64,000 bases of DNA from Antilocapra americana. Its lineage: Eukaryota; Chordata; Mammalia; Artiodactyla; Antilocapridae. The notes beneath the pieces are model-generated. The model was not told the DNA's origin, did not search any database, and saw only the letters and a list, made by a program, of their open reading frames with translations. Location: positions 14,727,933 through 14,791,932 of the forward strand of contig ML664173.1 in assembly GCA_007570785.1 (NCBI GenBank). Reading direction: 5' to 3'. This document shows positions 23,210 to 35,506 of the stretch, one piece after another. The position numbers were made by a program, and so were the translations under genes. Each line of letters opens with the position of its first letter. Within the stretch, counting starts at the first letter, position 1.

Positions 23210-23382
23210 TGTGGACCATTTTAAAAGTCTTTATTGAACTTGTTACAATATGGTTTCTGTTTCGTGTTTTGGTTTTTTGACCACGAGGCATGTAGGACCT
23301 TAGCGCCCCGACCAGGGATCAAACCCACACCTCCTGCGCTGGAAGGTGAAGTCTTAACCAATGGACCACCAGGGAAGTCCTC
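23210..23382 (-). mobile_element. CHR-type SINE
   Basis: In minus orientation: an A-rich tail (TTAAAAGTCTTTATTG on the plus strand), CCGACCAGGGATCAAACCC and the end ATGGACCACCAGGGAAGTCC, which is the inverted tRNA-like head. Confidence 0.87.
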
Positions 23383-24064
23383 CACAGTTTCATCTCTGCC
23401 AGTTTCTCCCTCGAGCCTCACACTGGGTCTGACAACTAACTCACCACAGACCTGAGTTTTCCTCTCGTGGGTTTAAGGTCATGGCAGGTAATGGGCCATC
23501 TGAGCTTATAACTGAATCCTTATGAGGAAGTGCAGCTCTTTTAAGCTGTTAACAGACCTAATAAAATGCAAGATCTATTTTAAGTATGAGACAGAAACCT
23601 GACCATCAAGAGATGCTAAAGCCGCAAAGGGATTGACTGACAGGGAACCATACACTCTCCTGGTGCCAAAGAATCACCCCAAGTGTGTGCCAGGTGCAAG
23701 GGAGAAAATGTTCCTTAACAAGAGATATCTACTGGCATCCTAACTCAGGGATCAAACTTAGCCTGTGAACGGTGGGGACCGATGTACTGCCACTAGAGGA
23801 ACGTGGCGTCACCCAGGAAAAGCTGCTGCCACAAACCTTCACCGGGAATGCAATCAAGCCTTCCAGTCTGATTACTTCCAACCTGCTTCCTGCAGGTCAG
23901 GTGAGACAGGAGGAAGTTTAGGGACTCTAAGGAAGAAAGAACCAGAAAAATCCAGCACGAGAGAAAATGAGGGGCTCCAACTCTTCAAAAAGTCAACACC
24001 ATTGAAAAGAAGGGATGAAACAGGAGACTATTCCAAAACAAAAGAGACTTAAAAAGAGAGAAAC
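23383..24064. other. Intronic sequence without recognised gene
   Basis: No exon or repeat could be supported. An open frame at 23765-24052 has no recognisable domain. Confidence 0.4.
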
Positions 24065-24485
24065 TTAGTGGAGTGGTTCTTGATTGGACCCTAGTTTGAA
24101 AAAAAAATTAGCTGTAATAGATTATTTTGGAGACAAGCGGGGGAAATGAACATGGTCTGGGTAATAGATGGCACTAAGGAATTGATAATATTGTTAGGTG
24201 TGGAGTTGTGGATTTCAAGGAAAATGTCCCTATTTCTCAGAGCTGTGCGCTTAAGTATTTAAGTGACATTTCATGATGGTGGGTGGCTCTGAAATAGATC
24301 AGCAAAAAGTTACATGTTAAACATGTAAATACATATTTTTAGGTTTTTTAAAAATTATCATTTAAGTAAATATGGAAAATGTTGAAAACAGTTGAACCTA
24401 GGTGGTGGGTGTATGTTTTCCATGGTACTATCATTTCTCTTTTTCTAGATGTTTCAAATTTTAATGAAAAGTAAAAGCTAAAAAA
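24065..24485 (+). mobile_element. Old L1M-type 3' end
   Basis: TTGGAGACAAGCGGGGGAAA, AATATTGTTAGGTGTGGAG, ATTTCATGATGGTGGGTGGC and GTTGAACCTAGGTGGTGGGT follow an old L1M 3' UTR on the plus strand, ending at an A-rich stretch near 24480. It is related to the copy at 6290-6855. Confidence 0.65.
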
Positions 24486-25250
24486 GAAAAACTGGACGCA
24501 TGAAGTTTAGGCTAACAAAAGACAAAAAAGACAGGGGTGGTGAGGAGGAGAGCACCAGCATGAGGGCTGTTCGTGTGTAAATCTGCTCCAGGAAGACTTG
24601 TGCCAAATAGGAACAGAGACCTTCTCCACTTCGGAGCTGGGAACTCCTAACACCAGCATCCTGAAGGCCAGAAAATAACTCTATACCCAAAAGATCAGGT
24701 CAGATCCCTGCCAGGGCTAGATGTGATGGGAGAATGTGTTTATAAATAAAAGTGCCTCCCTGCGCCTCCTACCCCCACCCTCAGTCTACTGTGGATTGTG
24801 TTTTAATTGGGTATACATGCATACATACATGAAAATTGGGTAAGGAAAGAAAAATGTGGTAGAAAGAACACAAGGCCAGACTGCCTCTAATCTGGGTTCT
24901 GTTTCTGACTCTGCCACTAACTAGTTTCACGATCCTGGATTTTAATTCATAATAGAGGTGATTCCCCCCAGTTCTATAATTCTGTGATTCTTTGAGTCTG
25001 TGAAATTGTTATTTTTCAATTTGGGGAAAGGGTATCTAGGCAAAAAGATGTAAAGAATGACATGAAATGTTTACCATCAATTTGAACTTGTATGAAGGGG
25101 AAGGGGACATAAAACGGAGAACACAAGGTCACAGAGGGAAACGAGAATATGTTAGCACGAAGACTTCATCAGTGGTGAGACAACCGAGGCAATGAGAAAC
25201 ACGTGTTCATCTACAGCTAACAACTATAATTTGATTTGGACAGCAGGGAG
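24486..25250. other. Intronic sequence without recognised gene
   Basis: A short ATACATGCATACATACATG simple repeat lies near 24813-24831. Scattered MIR-like wording (CTGACTCTGCCACTAACTAG near 24906) is present. No coding evidence. Confidence 0.45.
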
Positions 25251-25251
25251 A

Positions 25252-25545
25252 TCAAAACAGTCAATCCTAAAGGAAATCAACCCTGAATACTCACTGGAAG
25301 AACTGATGCTGAAGCTGAAGCTCTAACACTTTGGCCACCTGATGCAGAGTTGACTCATTGGAAAAGACCCTAATGCTGGGAAAGATTGAGGGCAGGAGAA
25401 GAGGATGACAGAGGATGAGATGGTTGGATGGCATCACCGACTCAATGGATATGAGTTTGAGCAAGTTCCGGGAGATAGTGAAGGACAAGGAAGCCTGCAT
25501 GCTACTGCCCATGGGGTCGCAAGGAGTCAGACATGACAACAAATA
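25252..25545 (+). mobile_element. BovB 3' fragment
   Basis: AATCCTAAAGGAAATCAACC through GATGGTTGGATGGCATCACC to a TCAGACATGACAACAAATAA end is BovB C-terminal coding text and 3' end on the plus strand. It is truncated to about 290 bp. Confidence 0.9.
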
Positions 25546-25589
25546 ATCATAACAGCAATAATAACAACAAACTATAAAAAATAACAACA

Positions 25590-25830
25590 ATGAATAATTA
25601 TAATGATGGCCAACACCTACTGAGGGTTTACTCTAGGCCAAAGCTTGAGTAGGATTACTTTGCAGAATCCCTGTGACCCACTGAACTGTCCGTCACTATA
25701 TAACAAGTTTACTCACGAGGAAAACTGAAGCTTAGATACCATTAACTCACCTAAAATCATTTGAGCAGTAAAAAATGGAGCAAGGGTTCAAATCCAATGT
25801 GCTTTCTGATACCAAAGCTTCACAATGAAC
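25590..25830. repeat. MIR-family SINE relic
   Basis: The stretch TTACTCACGAGGAAAACTGAAGC followed by AAGGGTTCAAATCCAATGTG has the layout of a MIR element (older mammalian tRNA-derived SINE). Diverged; ends approximate. Confidence 0.6.
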
Positions 25831-26032
25831 CGGATGGTATCTGACTTCCTAGACGCTCAGTGCATGCCAGCCAGCAAAGGCTTGAAAAGACACAGCAACT
25901 ACAGAAAAAGAATCTGTCTGGGCTGCAACAAAGTGCCCGAGTACAAGAGAGACTAGATCAATGGCAAGGGTAAGACCTGGGAAGTCTAAGCCAAAAGTAC
26001 CATCTCCATCATACATCTTCTGGGCACAAAGG

Positions 26033-26215
26033 ACAGTTGACTGCTGAACTATACTGGTCCGAATTGTGCGGGTCTACTGATTTGCAGATTTTTTTTTTCA
26101 ATAAATACTGAGCAACACAATCCGTGGTTGCTTGAGTCTATGGATGAGGAGCCATGGATACAGAGGGCTGACTACGGGACTTGGCTATGGGGTATCCATG
26201 AGTGGGAGAGGGGTG
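26033..26215 (+). mobile_element. Tigger-type DNA transposon relic
   Basis: CAGTTGACTGCTGAACTATAC, GGTCTACTGATTTGCAGA and TTTTTTTTTCAATAAATACTG match one end of a Tigger family element. TGAGGAGCCATGGATACAGAGG matches its other end. The interior is deleted. Confidence 0.6.
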
Positions 26216-26475
26216 TCTTGGAACCAAATCTGTACCTGCTGGTAATATAAAAATGCTCAGCAAGACAGAGAGGCTTGGTCTGACACTCACCTCTTTAGCG
26301 AGGCAAGCTGAGGGAAGGGTTAAGGGTAATGTCAGGATTAAAACCAAAAATAAACTACAACAGCTTGAATTCAGCTTGACTAAGGCTGAATTCAATACAA
26401 ATCTCTGTACCGAGAGAGTAGATGTCTCTCTACTGCACATCACAGATATTCTCCACATACCAACAGTCCAGTGCC

Positions 26476-26670
26476 GTGCCATGCTAAGTCGCTTCAGTTG
26501 TGTCCGACTCTGTGCGATCCTATGAACTGCAGTCCGCCAGGCTCCTCGGTCCATGGGATTTCCCAGGCAAGAATACTAGAGTGGATTGCCATTCCCTTCT
26601 CCAAGGGATCTTCCTGACCCAGGGATCAAACCAGCGTGTTCTTCCCTCAACAGGGAGGGTTCTTTCCACC
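26476..26670 (-). mobile_element. Bov-tA SINE, degenerate tRNA end
   Basis: TGCTAAGTCGCTTCAGTTGTG through CCCTTCTCCAAGGGATCTTC and GACCCAGGGATCAAACC is a minus-strand Bov-tA. The tRNA-derived end is altered by an internal change around 26640-26670. Confidence 0.85.
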
Positions 26671-26774
26671 AATGCAGTAGTTTTGAAGAATGAGAGACTA
26701 GGTGGAGGACAGGAGTTTGCCAGAAAGAAAGAAAGAGGCAAAGCTATAGCTGGAAAGGGTTAGTTTAAGGGGGA

Positions 26775-26980
26775 GGGGAGGGAGGAGAGAGAAAGGAGGG
26801 GCTCAGATTCTAGAATCATCTCTCTCTAGCTACATAGCCTTGGGCTAGTCACATCTTCACTAAATCTCTTCTCCTCTACACAGAACTAAAGTGGTCTGTG
26901 CTCTTTTATGGACCCGCTGTAAACATGGGAGACAAACCTGAGCATAAAGCAGATACTTAGTAAGTGGCTACTATATTATT
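26775..26980 (+). repeat. MIR-family SINE relic
   Basis: TAGCCTTGGGCTAGTCACATC followed by TAAATCTCTTCTCCTC and GCAGATACTTAGTAAGTGGC is the MIR core and 3' region on the plus strand. Confidence 0.65.
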
Positions 26981-27018
26981 TATCAGAAAAAAAAAAAAAG
27001 CAATGAAATGCAACCTTT

Positions 27019-27222
27019 GGGGGCTTCCCTGGTGGCTCAAATGGTAAAGAATCTGCCTGCAATGCAGCAGACACGGCTTCAACCCCTGTGTTTGGAAGAT
27101 CCCCTGGAGGAGGAAATGGCTACCCACTCCAGTGTTCTTGCCTGGAGAATCCCATAGACACTGGAGCTTGGCAGACCACAGTCCATGGGGTCACAAACAG
27201 TCAGACACGACTGCACACATGC
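27019..27222 (+). mobile_element. Bov-tA SINE with (AAAC)n tail
   Basis: GGGGGCTTCCCTGGTGGCTC head, GATCCCCTGGAGGAGGAAAT core and CAGTCAGACACGACTG end. An AAAC microsatellite follows at 27235-27259, probably grown from the SINE tail. Confidence 0.92.
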
Positions 27223-27234
27223 AGGCTTTGGAGG

Positions 27235-27259
27235 AAACAAACAAACAAACAAACAAACA
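27235..27259. repeat. (AAAC)n microsatellite
   Basis: Six AAAC units directly after the Bov-tA SINE. Confidence 0.9.
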
Positions 27260-28618
27260 CTTCATTAATGCCCAGGGTTGAGACAATGGAAAGTCTGGGA
27301 GAGGTAAACACAGCAGCGTCTCTTATTTGGGACTGCCTTGTACAAGTTCATGCCAGGGGTCCAACTCTTACTTTAGTCCACCTTCCCTGAACAGAGAGAA
27401 ATGCTTTAAAGTTGCCTGAACCAAGAGGTGGAAGCCACAGTTCCCCTGTGCACTGGGAGATCCGCGCAATGTTCAGACAACCACAGTGTCTGGCGGTGAC
27501 TCTCGTGGTGTCATACTTCCCCCAATATTCCCACACGCCCTATCGTAAAAAGGCCCAAATCCCATATCTCAATACAGTCATCAAACTGCCCACTTCAAAT
27601 GACTCATGCGTCAGGGCAGCCAGCCATTTGTCAGAGGCTGATCCAAAGAGAACAGATTTCAGCCTGAAAATCATTCTTGAAATTCATCCTGGATGCTCCT
27701 AATTTGGGTGGCATCCTCTTAATCTCAATTACACCCCTTCCGGTCATTCGAAATCAGCTTTCTCAGTGCGCCTTCCATACACTTGTCAAGAAACGCCCTT
27801 GTTTCCCCCAGACTTTCTTCCGTTCAGCCAGAATAAACATTCCTTTTAACTTTCATCATAAATCAAGACCTGTATGTTTGTGTCATTCCCTTAATGCCTG
27901 TCAGTTTGTTAAAACCCATCTGGCATGTATGTAACCGGAAGGATGCACAGCGTTGTGGGTGGAAGTGCCCAGCCCTCCAGGAAGTGACCCCTCCCGGCAC
28001 CTGTGACTTTGGATAAGCAGCGTCCAGACTCGCCCCCTCAAAGAAATCCAGACTGGGATGACCTGGAACAAGTGGAGAGCAGAGGAGGAACTGGTAACTT
28101 CGCTGCTTTAGGAAACCTGATCTCTCATGACCCCTCAAGGGCGATGATGGAAAAGAAGTTGGGGGGAGAGAGGAGCAAGTGTTAACCTGTGACTCATCAG
28201 GAGTGGGCAGTTTGAGGATGTGCACCGAGATATGAGGCTTGGATCTTGCTGTGGTAGGGTATGCTGGAAGAGCTGGGAATATTCCCCACACTGTGAGAGG
28301 CAGAGAGGAATGCCCGTCTGCATCCCCCACTCTGTTCAGTACCTTGAGACCGCAGACATCACAGGCCCCGTCTCACAGTTCTTTATCCTGCTGTGGTCCC
28401 GGAGGTGAGAGGAGAAGGTGCTCTGGGTGAGCGCAAGGTCATGGCTGGCAAATTAGCCCTACAACCCCCACCCCTGCGACACAGCAAGTGACTCCGGCAA
28501 TCCTGAAGAGTTGTTGTAACCTTCTAGGACTGTGTTTCCTAAACTTTAAGATTTCGTGGACAGTCAATACTTCAAATAACAAATTTTGTTTGGGGAGGGG
28601 GGCAAGGGGAGGTGGATA
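27260..28618. other. Intronic sequence without recognised gene
   Basis: Several short open frames exist on both strands (for example 27863-28330 minus) without domain, codon or splice support. No repeat was recognised. Confidence 0.45.
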
Positions 28619-28824
28619 CGGTTGGTGGTACCTCGTGGCTCAGATGGTAAAGTGCCTGTCCATAATGCGGAAGACCCTGGGTTCAATCCCTGGGTTGGGA
28701 AGATCCCCTGGAGAAGGAAATGGCAGCCCACTCCAGTATTCTTGCCTGGAAAATCCCATGGATGGAGGAGCCTGGTAGGCTACAGTCCATGGGGTCACAA
28801 AGAGTCAGACATGACTGAGAGATG
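28619..28824 (+). mobile_element. Bov-tA SINE
   Basis: TACCTCGTGGCTCAGATGGT, TTCAATCCCTGGGTTGGGAAG and TCACAAAGAGTCAGACATGA define a plus-strand Bov-tA, with a slightly degenerate head. Confidence 0.92.
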
Positions 28825-29321
28825 TCATTGAGTTTACAGCTTTTAATTTTGTTAAGCATCTTAAAACACATACACACAATTTCCTCTCACCACTATTTCA
28901 TTAAAGAAGGATCTTTCCAAGCTCCCCAAATTAGGAAGGACATAAACCAGAATAAATAATGGTCCTTTAAGCTGAATAAATTCAGTTTATGAAAAACGTG
29001 CTATATTGTTCTTGGTTTGCTCAATTTGGGGGAAAAAAAAAAGTCCTCCTATAGACCAGTGTTAAGAGGTGCTATACTCTCTTTTCTTCAGCTTTTCAGG
29101 CCAAGCCCAAGGGTTACTTCTCAGGCTCCGTTTCCACCTTTCAAGAAGGGCTGAAAGCCATCTGTTCAACTGCTCCCAGATGACAGTGGCCTGATATGAA
29201 AGGCACGGCCTGGGTTCACTTACCTCATATATCTTCCTACTTGGCTTGAGGCTTTACATGAAGAACCCCTGCCCTTGACATAGCATCCTGCCAACCTCTC
29301 CAACTCTAGAGGCCTTCCTTT
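28825..29321. other. Intronic sequence without recognised gene
   Basis: No exon or clear repeat; an A run lies near 29032-29041. Confidence 0.45.
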
Positions 29322-30215
29322 TTTTTTCCTTCCAGTTTTATTGAGATTTAATTGACGTACAGCACAGTATAAATTGAAGGTGTACAGAATAATGATCTGA
29401 TTTTCATATATCATGGAGTGATTATCACTGCAAGTTTAATGAATATCTATCATCTCATATAGATACAGAATTAAATAGAAATTTTTTTCTAGTGATGACA
29501 GCTCTTAGGATTTACTTGCTTAACAACTTTTATATATAACATAGAGTGTTCATTACATTTATCATGTTCTATGTGGTAGCTCAGTTGGTAAAGAATCCAC
29601 TGGCAATGCAGGAGACCTCGGTTCAACTCCTGGGTTGAGAAGATTCCCTGGAGAAGGGATAGGCTACTCACTCCAGTATTTTTAGGCCTCCCCGCTGGCT
29701 CAGCTGGTAAAGAATCCACCTGCAATGCCGGAAGACCTGGGTTCGATCCCTGGGTTGGGAAGATTCCCTAGAGAAGGAAAAGGCTACCCACTCCAGTATT
29801 CTGGCCTAGAGAATTCCATAGACTGTATAGTCCACAGGGTCACAAAGAGTCAGACGTGACTGAGCGACTTTCACTTGCACTTTTCATGTTAAATCCCTAG
29901 TACTTATTTATCTTATAACTGGAAGTTTGGACCTTTTGATTGCCTTTTTCCAACTCTCTCTTCCGCTCCCACCTTTGGTAATCACAAATTCGATCTCCCT
30001 TTCCAAGAGTGTGTTTTTTGAAGTACAACTGACCTATGTTAGTTCCTGTTATACAACATAGTGATTTGATATATGTAGACATTTTAAAACGATCATCACA
30101 ATGAGTCTAGTTACCATCCATCATCATACAAAGGTCTTATGGTTACTGACTATACTCCTCACACCATACATTTCATCCCCACGACTCCTATTTTGCAGCT
30201 GGAAGTCAGTAGCTT
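29322..30215 (-). mobile_element. L1M 3' UTR relic, two copies, split by SINEs
   Basis: TTTATTGAGATTTAATTGACG and GTACAGAATAATGATCTG mark the reverse strand of a common old L1M 3' UTR. The text resumes after the SINEs (TTATAACTGGAAGTTTGGACC at 29915). A second similar block begins near 30015 (GAAGTACAACTGACCTATG, AGTCTAGTTACCATCCATC). No coding frame. Confidence 0.7.
29573..29881 (+). mobile_element. Tandem Bov-tA SINE pair
   Basis: A partial tRNA-headed unit (TAGCTCAGTTGGTAAAGAATC, to about 29690) is followed by a full Bov-tA (CCTCCCCGCTGGCTCAGCTGG to GACTGAGCGACTTTCACTTG). The two units share head and spacer, so this looks like a dimeric copy, inserted in the L1M relic. Confidence 0.9.
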
Positions 30216-31279
30216 TTAATCTCCCTCACCTATTTATTTCCTTGCGTGGCTCTCTCCCCTCAGACAAACATCTCCTTGTTCTCTGGATCGATATAACTCC
30301 AGAGTCCCTTCCAGCAGGACTCAGTACGACACGTGCAAGGATGAGCACTTACATCCGGGAGACGGAATCCCAGGTCTCTGGGCCTCTTTTCTACCCCTGT
30401 TTCTGATCATCACTACCAATTCACCACTGATATCAGAATACTTCCTGTAGCTAACATACCCGAATGCCTGTCAGTTATCGCAAGAGAGAACAGACACAAT
30501 CTGTTTCTGCAACAACCACTCTCATTCTTTTCTTGCCAACAATACCGCTCAAAAACAACCACAGTGTATTCTGAAGCAATCTCAAAGCAATTTGCAGCTT
30601 CTAGATCCAATAATGCGGGAGCAGTTTGTGTTCAACTAACCTTCACATAGAAATCAAATATAAACTCTGCACAAAATATATGAAACAACTATTTGAAGGT
30701 ACTGGAGGACAAACAAAAACTGTAGGGGAAACTGGAGGGGATCTGACCCTTGAAAGACAAGAACTGCACTGGGTAAAAAAAAAAAATTCTGTGTTTAAAT
30801 GGACTTTCCCTTTGAAAGTGCACTCTCCAGTCTTGGCAGTGACTGAGCAGCTAGAATTCGAGCAGAAAGCTGTAGTTTATTGGTCTGAGGACAAATTTGG
30901 GGCTGCCAGAGTCACTAAAACTAGACCAGGAGAAATCCTGGGAAGGAGCGAGCCCCAAATCTGCATATGAACTCCCCTAAAATCCTTTAGTCAGTACCTG
31001 AACTACACATCCATGGAGAAGACTCCAAGAAACCGGTGAAAAGGTATTGCAGTAGGGCTTTAACAAAAATTAACGGAGCTCAGATTTCAGCTGCTGCAGC
31101 CTGTAGGCAAGACAGAGATTGGAATACGAGTTTAAAGTTAAAGGTACTTGGTACACACCTCGGGTTTTCCACTGAAATTCCAGAAAAACCACACCTTAGG
31201 AGTAAAGTGTATGTCCTGGGTCTATGGCATTTGCTCTGGGACTAAGGCCAAAACCAAAATAGACCTGACCTAGCAAAGC
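30216..31279. other. Intronic sequence without recognised gene
   Basis: No exon, RNA gene or definite repeat was recognised. Some of 30700-31279 may belong to the old LINE that begins after it. Confidence 0.4.
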
Positions 31280-32363
31280 CTAAAAACCAGCCTTCATAAA
31301 TTCAAGGTGATCTGCAAATAACTGAACTGCCTGCTCAAACAAAAATCCAAAGTTTCCAAAGAAAGATAACATAACCCAGAGTTTCTATGCTTTATTATCC
31401 ACAACATCCTGCATACCAACAAAAACTACTTGAAGTGTGAAGAAACATGACAACATGACCTATAGTCAAAAGTAAAAACAATAAAAACTGATTCCAAGAT
31501 GACCCAGATACTGGAATTAACAGACAAGGGTTTTAAAACAGCTACTATAATAAATATGTTCAAGGATTTAAAAGATGGTTATAATGAATGAACGGATGGG
31601 AAATCTAACAAAGAAATAGAAGATATGGAAAAAAAATATGGAAATTTGGGATTTAAAAGTTTAGTATCTGAAATGAAAAGTTCAAATTGAAGAGAGCAGA
31701 AGAAATAATCAGTGAACTTGAAGACAGATTGACAGAAAATACCCAGTTTGAAGAACAAAAAGATAAAGGAAAGAGAAAAATGAACCATGCTTCAGGGACA
31801 AAAAACACTGGACAAACTTATGGGACAACAGCGAGCAGTTTAACAAACAGGCAACTGGAGTCCCAGCAAGGGGAGAGAAAATGAGGCAGAAAAGATATTG
31901 GAAATAGTAATGGTCTAAAATTCTCCAACCTGGTGAGACATACTGATTTACTAAATCTACAAACTGCAGCAAATTCCAAGCAGAATAAATACAAAGCCAA
32001 TCGCCTAGGCACATCATAGTTAAACTGCTGGAATCCAAAGATAAAAAGAAAGTCTTTAATGCAATCAGAGGGAGGAGAAAAAACTTACATAATGGAGAAC
32101 AATCATCAGAAACAATAAAGGCAAAGGAATGACAACCCTTAGTGCTGAAAGGAAAAAAAATTCTCAATTCAGAATTCTGTACTGATAGAAAAGATCCTTC
32201 AAAAATGAGGGTAAGATAAAAATATTTTTAGTACAGCAAATAGAGTTGTTCTTGGCAAACCTGTACTAAGTAAGAGAAGTTCTTCAGGCTAAACAGAAAT
32301 GACACTGTTGCAGTGAAAAGGGAAAAAGAGGAATGAGTTTTTCTTTCTTTTCTTTCCCTTTTC

Positions 32364-32946
32364 TGAGAACAAAGGTAAAATGAACAACAAATAGGCCTGA
32401 TCACTCCTAATTTTTACTTTATTTCTAATCTGGAGCTGGTAACTAAATTTGTTTACTTCAAAACTACCTGACGCTAGTTAAGTTATACCCTGCACCCTTT
32501 AACTCTATGCTAATAACATCCTGTACCTTCATCCAGTTCTCCTCAGACCACCCCTTGTAGCTCTTGGCGTTTCAGAAAGGAGGCTGCAGTGCAATAAACC
32601 AGAGACAAATGGACCCAATTACTTGGCTACAGGACTGCCAGACCCAATTACTGGTCAACCTGACGCCAGCTATGACTGTTCTAAAGCAATGCAAGAAGAA
32701 GAATGTAAGATTCTTACTGCTTTGTTTCTTATCCCTTACCCCAGACTGTGAGCCCTATCTATAAAACCTCTCAGTTCCCCTAGGGCAGGTTCGGGGGGCA
32801 CAGTTCTTGAGGCACTAGCCTGCAGTGTTCTCCCCTCCACCGCCTGTGGATTAAAGCCACCTTTCTATTTCCTCCAAACTCTGTCTCCATATTTTTTTAT
32901 TCAGCTTTGGTGGGCAGAGAAAGCCAAGGTTTTGGTCGTATCAACA
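32364..32946 (+). mobile_element. Solo LTR of an endogenous retrovirus-like element
   Basis: A block of about 580 bp starts TGAGAACAAAGG and ends near TCGTATCAACA. It has a promoter-like CTATAAAACCTCTCAG (about 32758), a polyadenylation-type ATTAAAGCCACC (about 32850) and a ruminant ERV LTR ending (TTTGGTGGGCAGAGAAAGCC). No internal viral genes are present on either side, so it is a solo LTR. Exact ends and family are not verified; no clean target duplication was seen. Confidence 0.6.
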
Positions 32947-33020
32947 CTGAGATGGAAATCCGCATTTATAGGAGGAAATGCAGAACAATTATAAAGGTAA
33001 GCATTTATTATATATATATT

Positions 33021-33240
33021 GGTGCTCAGTCAGGTCCAGCTCTTTGCAGCCCCAGGGGTTATATAGCCTGCCAGACTCCTCTGTCCATGGAATTTTCCAG
33101 GCAAGAATACTGGAGTGAGGTGTCATTTCCTTCTCCAGGGGATCTTCTCGACCCAGGGAATGTGTCTTGACCCAGGGAATGTGTCTTGACCCAGGGAATG
33201 CGGCTCAGATTCTTTACCGCTAGTGCCACCTGGGAAGTCC
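33021..33240 (-). mobile_element. Bov-tA SINE with 19-bp triplication
   Basis: GGTGCTCAGTCAGGTCCAGC through GCCACCTGGGAAGTCC is a minus-strand Bov-tA. Inside it the unit GACCCAGGGAATGTGTCTT occurs three times in tandem at 33150-33206 (the last copy varies at the end), an unusual expansion of the B-box-side region. Confidence 0.92.
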
Positions 33241-33759
33241 ATATGGGTGAATATAAAAGACTGTCTTTTTTCTTAATTTCTCTAAGTGGCAACTGTTTAA
33301 AGTGAAACGGAAATTGTACTGTGGGTTTATAAAGTATGCAATTTTTAAAGTATGACATTACTAGTACAGAGAATAAAAGGGGACAAATGGATTTATTCTG
33401 TCACAAGGGTCTCGCATTTCATGTGAAGTGATATAACACTATCTAGCCAGTGATAAGGATGCAGTCTAATCCCTAGAGCAACCACTAAAAAAATAGTTCA
33501 AAAAGCTATACCTAAAAAGCCAACGGAGAGATTAAAATGGAATATAAAAGCAATCGGCCAAACACAGTGACATAATTCTCTATTACACTGGGTAAAGGCA
33601 TGACCAGAAATGTTTCAGTCTATCGCCAGTGACATTCAACATTAGGCAGAACCCTTTTCCTGTAAAGTACCATTATTAAAAGAATATTTTACAACCATCC
33701 TGCTCCTCTGCAGTAATTATTGACATGCTACATAATGAGAAGAAATCTAGCCTAGCTAA

Positions 33760-35500
33760 TGGTTTCAATGAGGCTTTCTGACCACAATCCTACGGTTCCC
33801 AAGCAGATTAGACGTTCTGTATTCACAGCCCACCCTTTCCATCTCCTTGCCTCTCTTAAATCTTGGCTTTCCCCCTTAGACTTCATTTCTCCTGCAGCTC
33901 TTTCAGGTAGGGCCAACTCATTCTTCAAAACCCCACAAATCAGGGTCCCAAGATAACCCCTGTCTCACTCCCCAAAGTTCCTCTTGAGCACTGCTCTTTC
34001 AAATTATTATGGAACATTTTTTTTGAAACTCAGATTGTTCAACTCCATCACTTCTCTTCCCTTCTTCATTCCTGTCACTAATAATTGCCTGAGGGCACAT
34101 TGAGCAAAAATGCGGGCATTCCAGGGCCACAACCAGTCCCACTAATGTTCTCATGTAAAGTCAACCTTCCCATGAACTATCCATCTAATGCTTAGCCTCA
34201 TAGTTCCTGGACCGTTTAAATGTCAATGACCTTGTTACTTTCCCAAATTCATTATCATCTGAAACTGCTCCAATCTGAAATATCTAGCCTTCTCCTCCCT
34301 CTGGATCTAAGAACTTCATTCTTGGTTTCTCTTCCTTCCCTATCAACCCAGCTCACTTCCAAGGTCCTGATGGTGTTCATGGCCTCCATGTCCCCTAGAA
34401 CTGCCCCAAACCTGGATCAAGCCAACCCTCTGCCCTCACTGTGTCAATACTCTGCTGGGGGTGTTGGAGAGACATGCACATCCACGCAGATAATGGCTTT
34501 GGAAGCTCCAGCTCTTCCTTCTCTCAGATGGGTCCTACCTGGGCTCCCTGTTTCCAGTCTCTCCTTTCTCCAGTCTATACACTCCACATATGCACAGGTC
34601 CCTAGCAGTTACAGAGAGTCCCAGATGAAGAAGAAAAGCTAGCTCTCAATCAGAAGCCATATCTACACAAGCATTTCAGATACACTGCCTAATAAGAGCT
34701 CCAAGAAAGAAATCTGAAAATCCAAGGCCTAGTAACTTGGCTGTGAATTCTTTTCTCATTACAAGGAAGTATTCACTTTCATGTCTATTTTGAATTCATA
34801 ATTTTCAATTATATTTCTTAAAGAAGGTCTCTAAATTGTATAAGTTTCAGGACCCACAAAACCTGAATCCATCCTTGACCAATTATTGTCAGTGTGCTCT
34901 CGCTAAAACGCACAGCTGATTGTATCTCTTCTCGGCTTCAAATCACACATTTGTACCTAGAAATAATAAAGGGTCTCTCTGCCATACAAAAGAACCAGAA
35001 GTTCTTTCTATATGTTCCTCTTATAGACTCCAGAATGTATGATATTAATATATGCTGGTCACTCCCACATCTGTTAACACTCATTTCCAACTTTCTCTCT
35101 TAAGCTCCAGACCAAATTTTCAATTGTTTACTCAACAGGTCTCTTTGAAAATCCTGAAGGCAATTCACTTTCAACAGGCCCCAAATTAAAATAATCATCT
35201 TTTCTTGTTCCCCCCACTGCCGAGACTCTTAAATTCTTGGTCTCAGAAACATCATTATCCATTCAGCCTTCTCAGCTACACATGGAGTCTACATGAGACC
35301 TGCCTTCCCTTCCTACCTCCAACAGCCGATCTGTTACCACCTCTTAACCATCTTCCTTGAAAAATGTCTCTGATCACTGCCCTCTCCTATTCACCTCTCT
35401 GCCAGGCTTTAATTTTTTGTTTCCCAAAGTAGGGTACACAAGCCAATGGGGTAAGCAAGATGATCAGGGGTGGCACACAAATATGCCTCTTAAAAATCGC
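33760..35500 (+). repeat. L2-like ancient LINE relic
   Basis: Text such as CCATCTCCTTGCCTCTCTTAA, TCCATGTCCCCTAGAACTG, TCTGTTAACACTCATTTCC and CAGCCTTCTCAGCTACACATG is like the pyrimidine-rich L2 3' region in plus orientation, heavily decayed. No open reading frame of interest. Confidence 0.45.
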
Positions 35501-35506
35501 CACGTG

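Larger units (their letters stand above)
31280..33570 (+). mobile_element. Old L1M/HAL1-type LINE relic, interrupted
   Basis: ATTAACAGACAAGGGTTTTAAAA, ATGGAAAATCTAACAAAGAAA-like text, TCAGTGAACTTGAAGACAG and CTTCAAAAATGAGGGTAAG (31500-32215) follow an L1M/HAL1 ORF1 region and 3' part. GAGCAACCACTAAAAAAATAG near 33475 continues it. The LTR at about 32364-32946 and the SINE at 33021-33240 interrupt it. All frames are broken. Confidence 0.55.

Noticed and set aside
27019..27090. tRNA-like heads of SINEs as tRNA genes
   Set aside because: They belong to Bov-tA and CHR SINEs and lack a complete cloverleaf.
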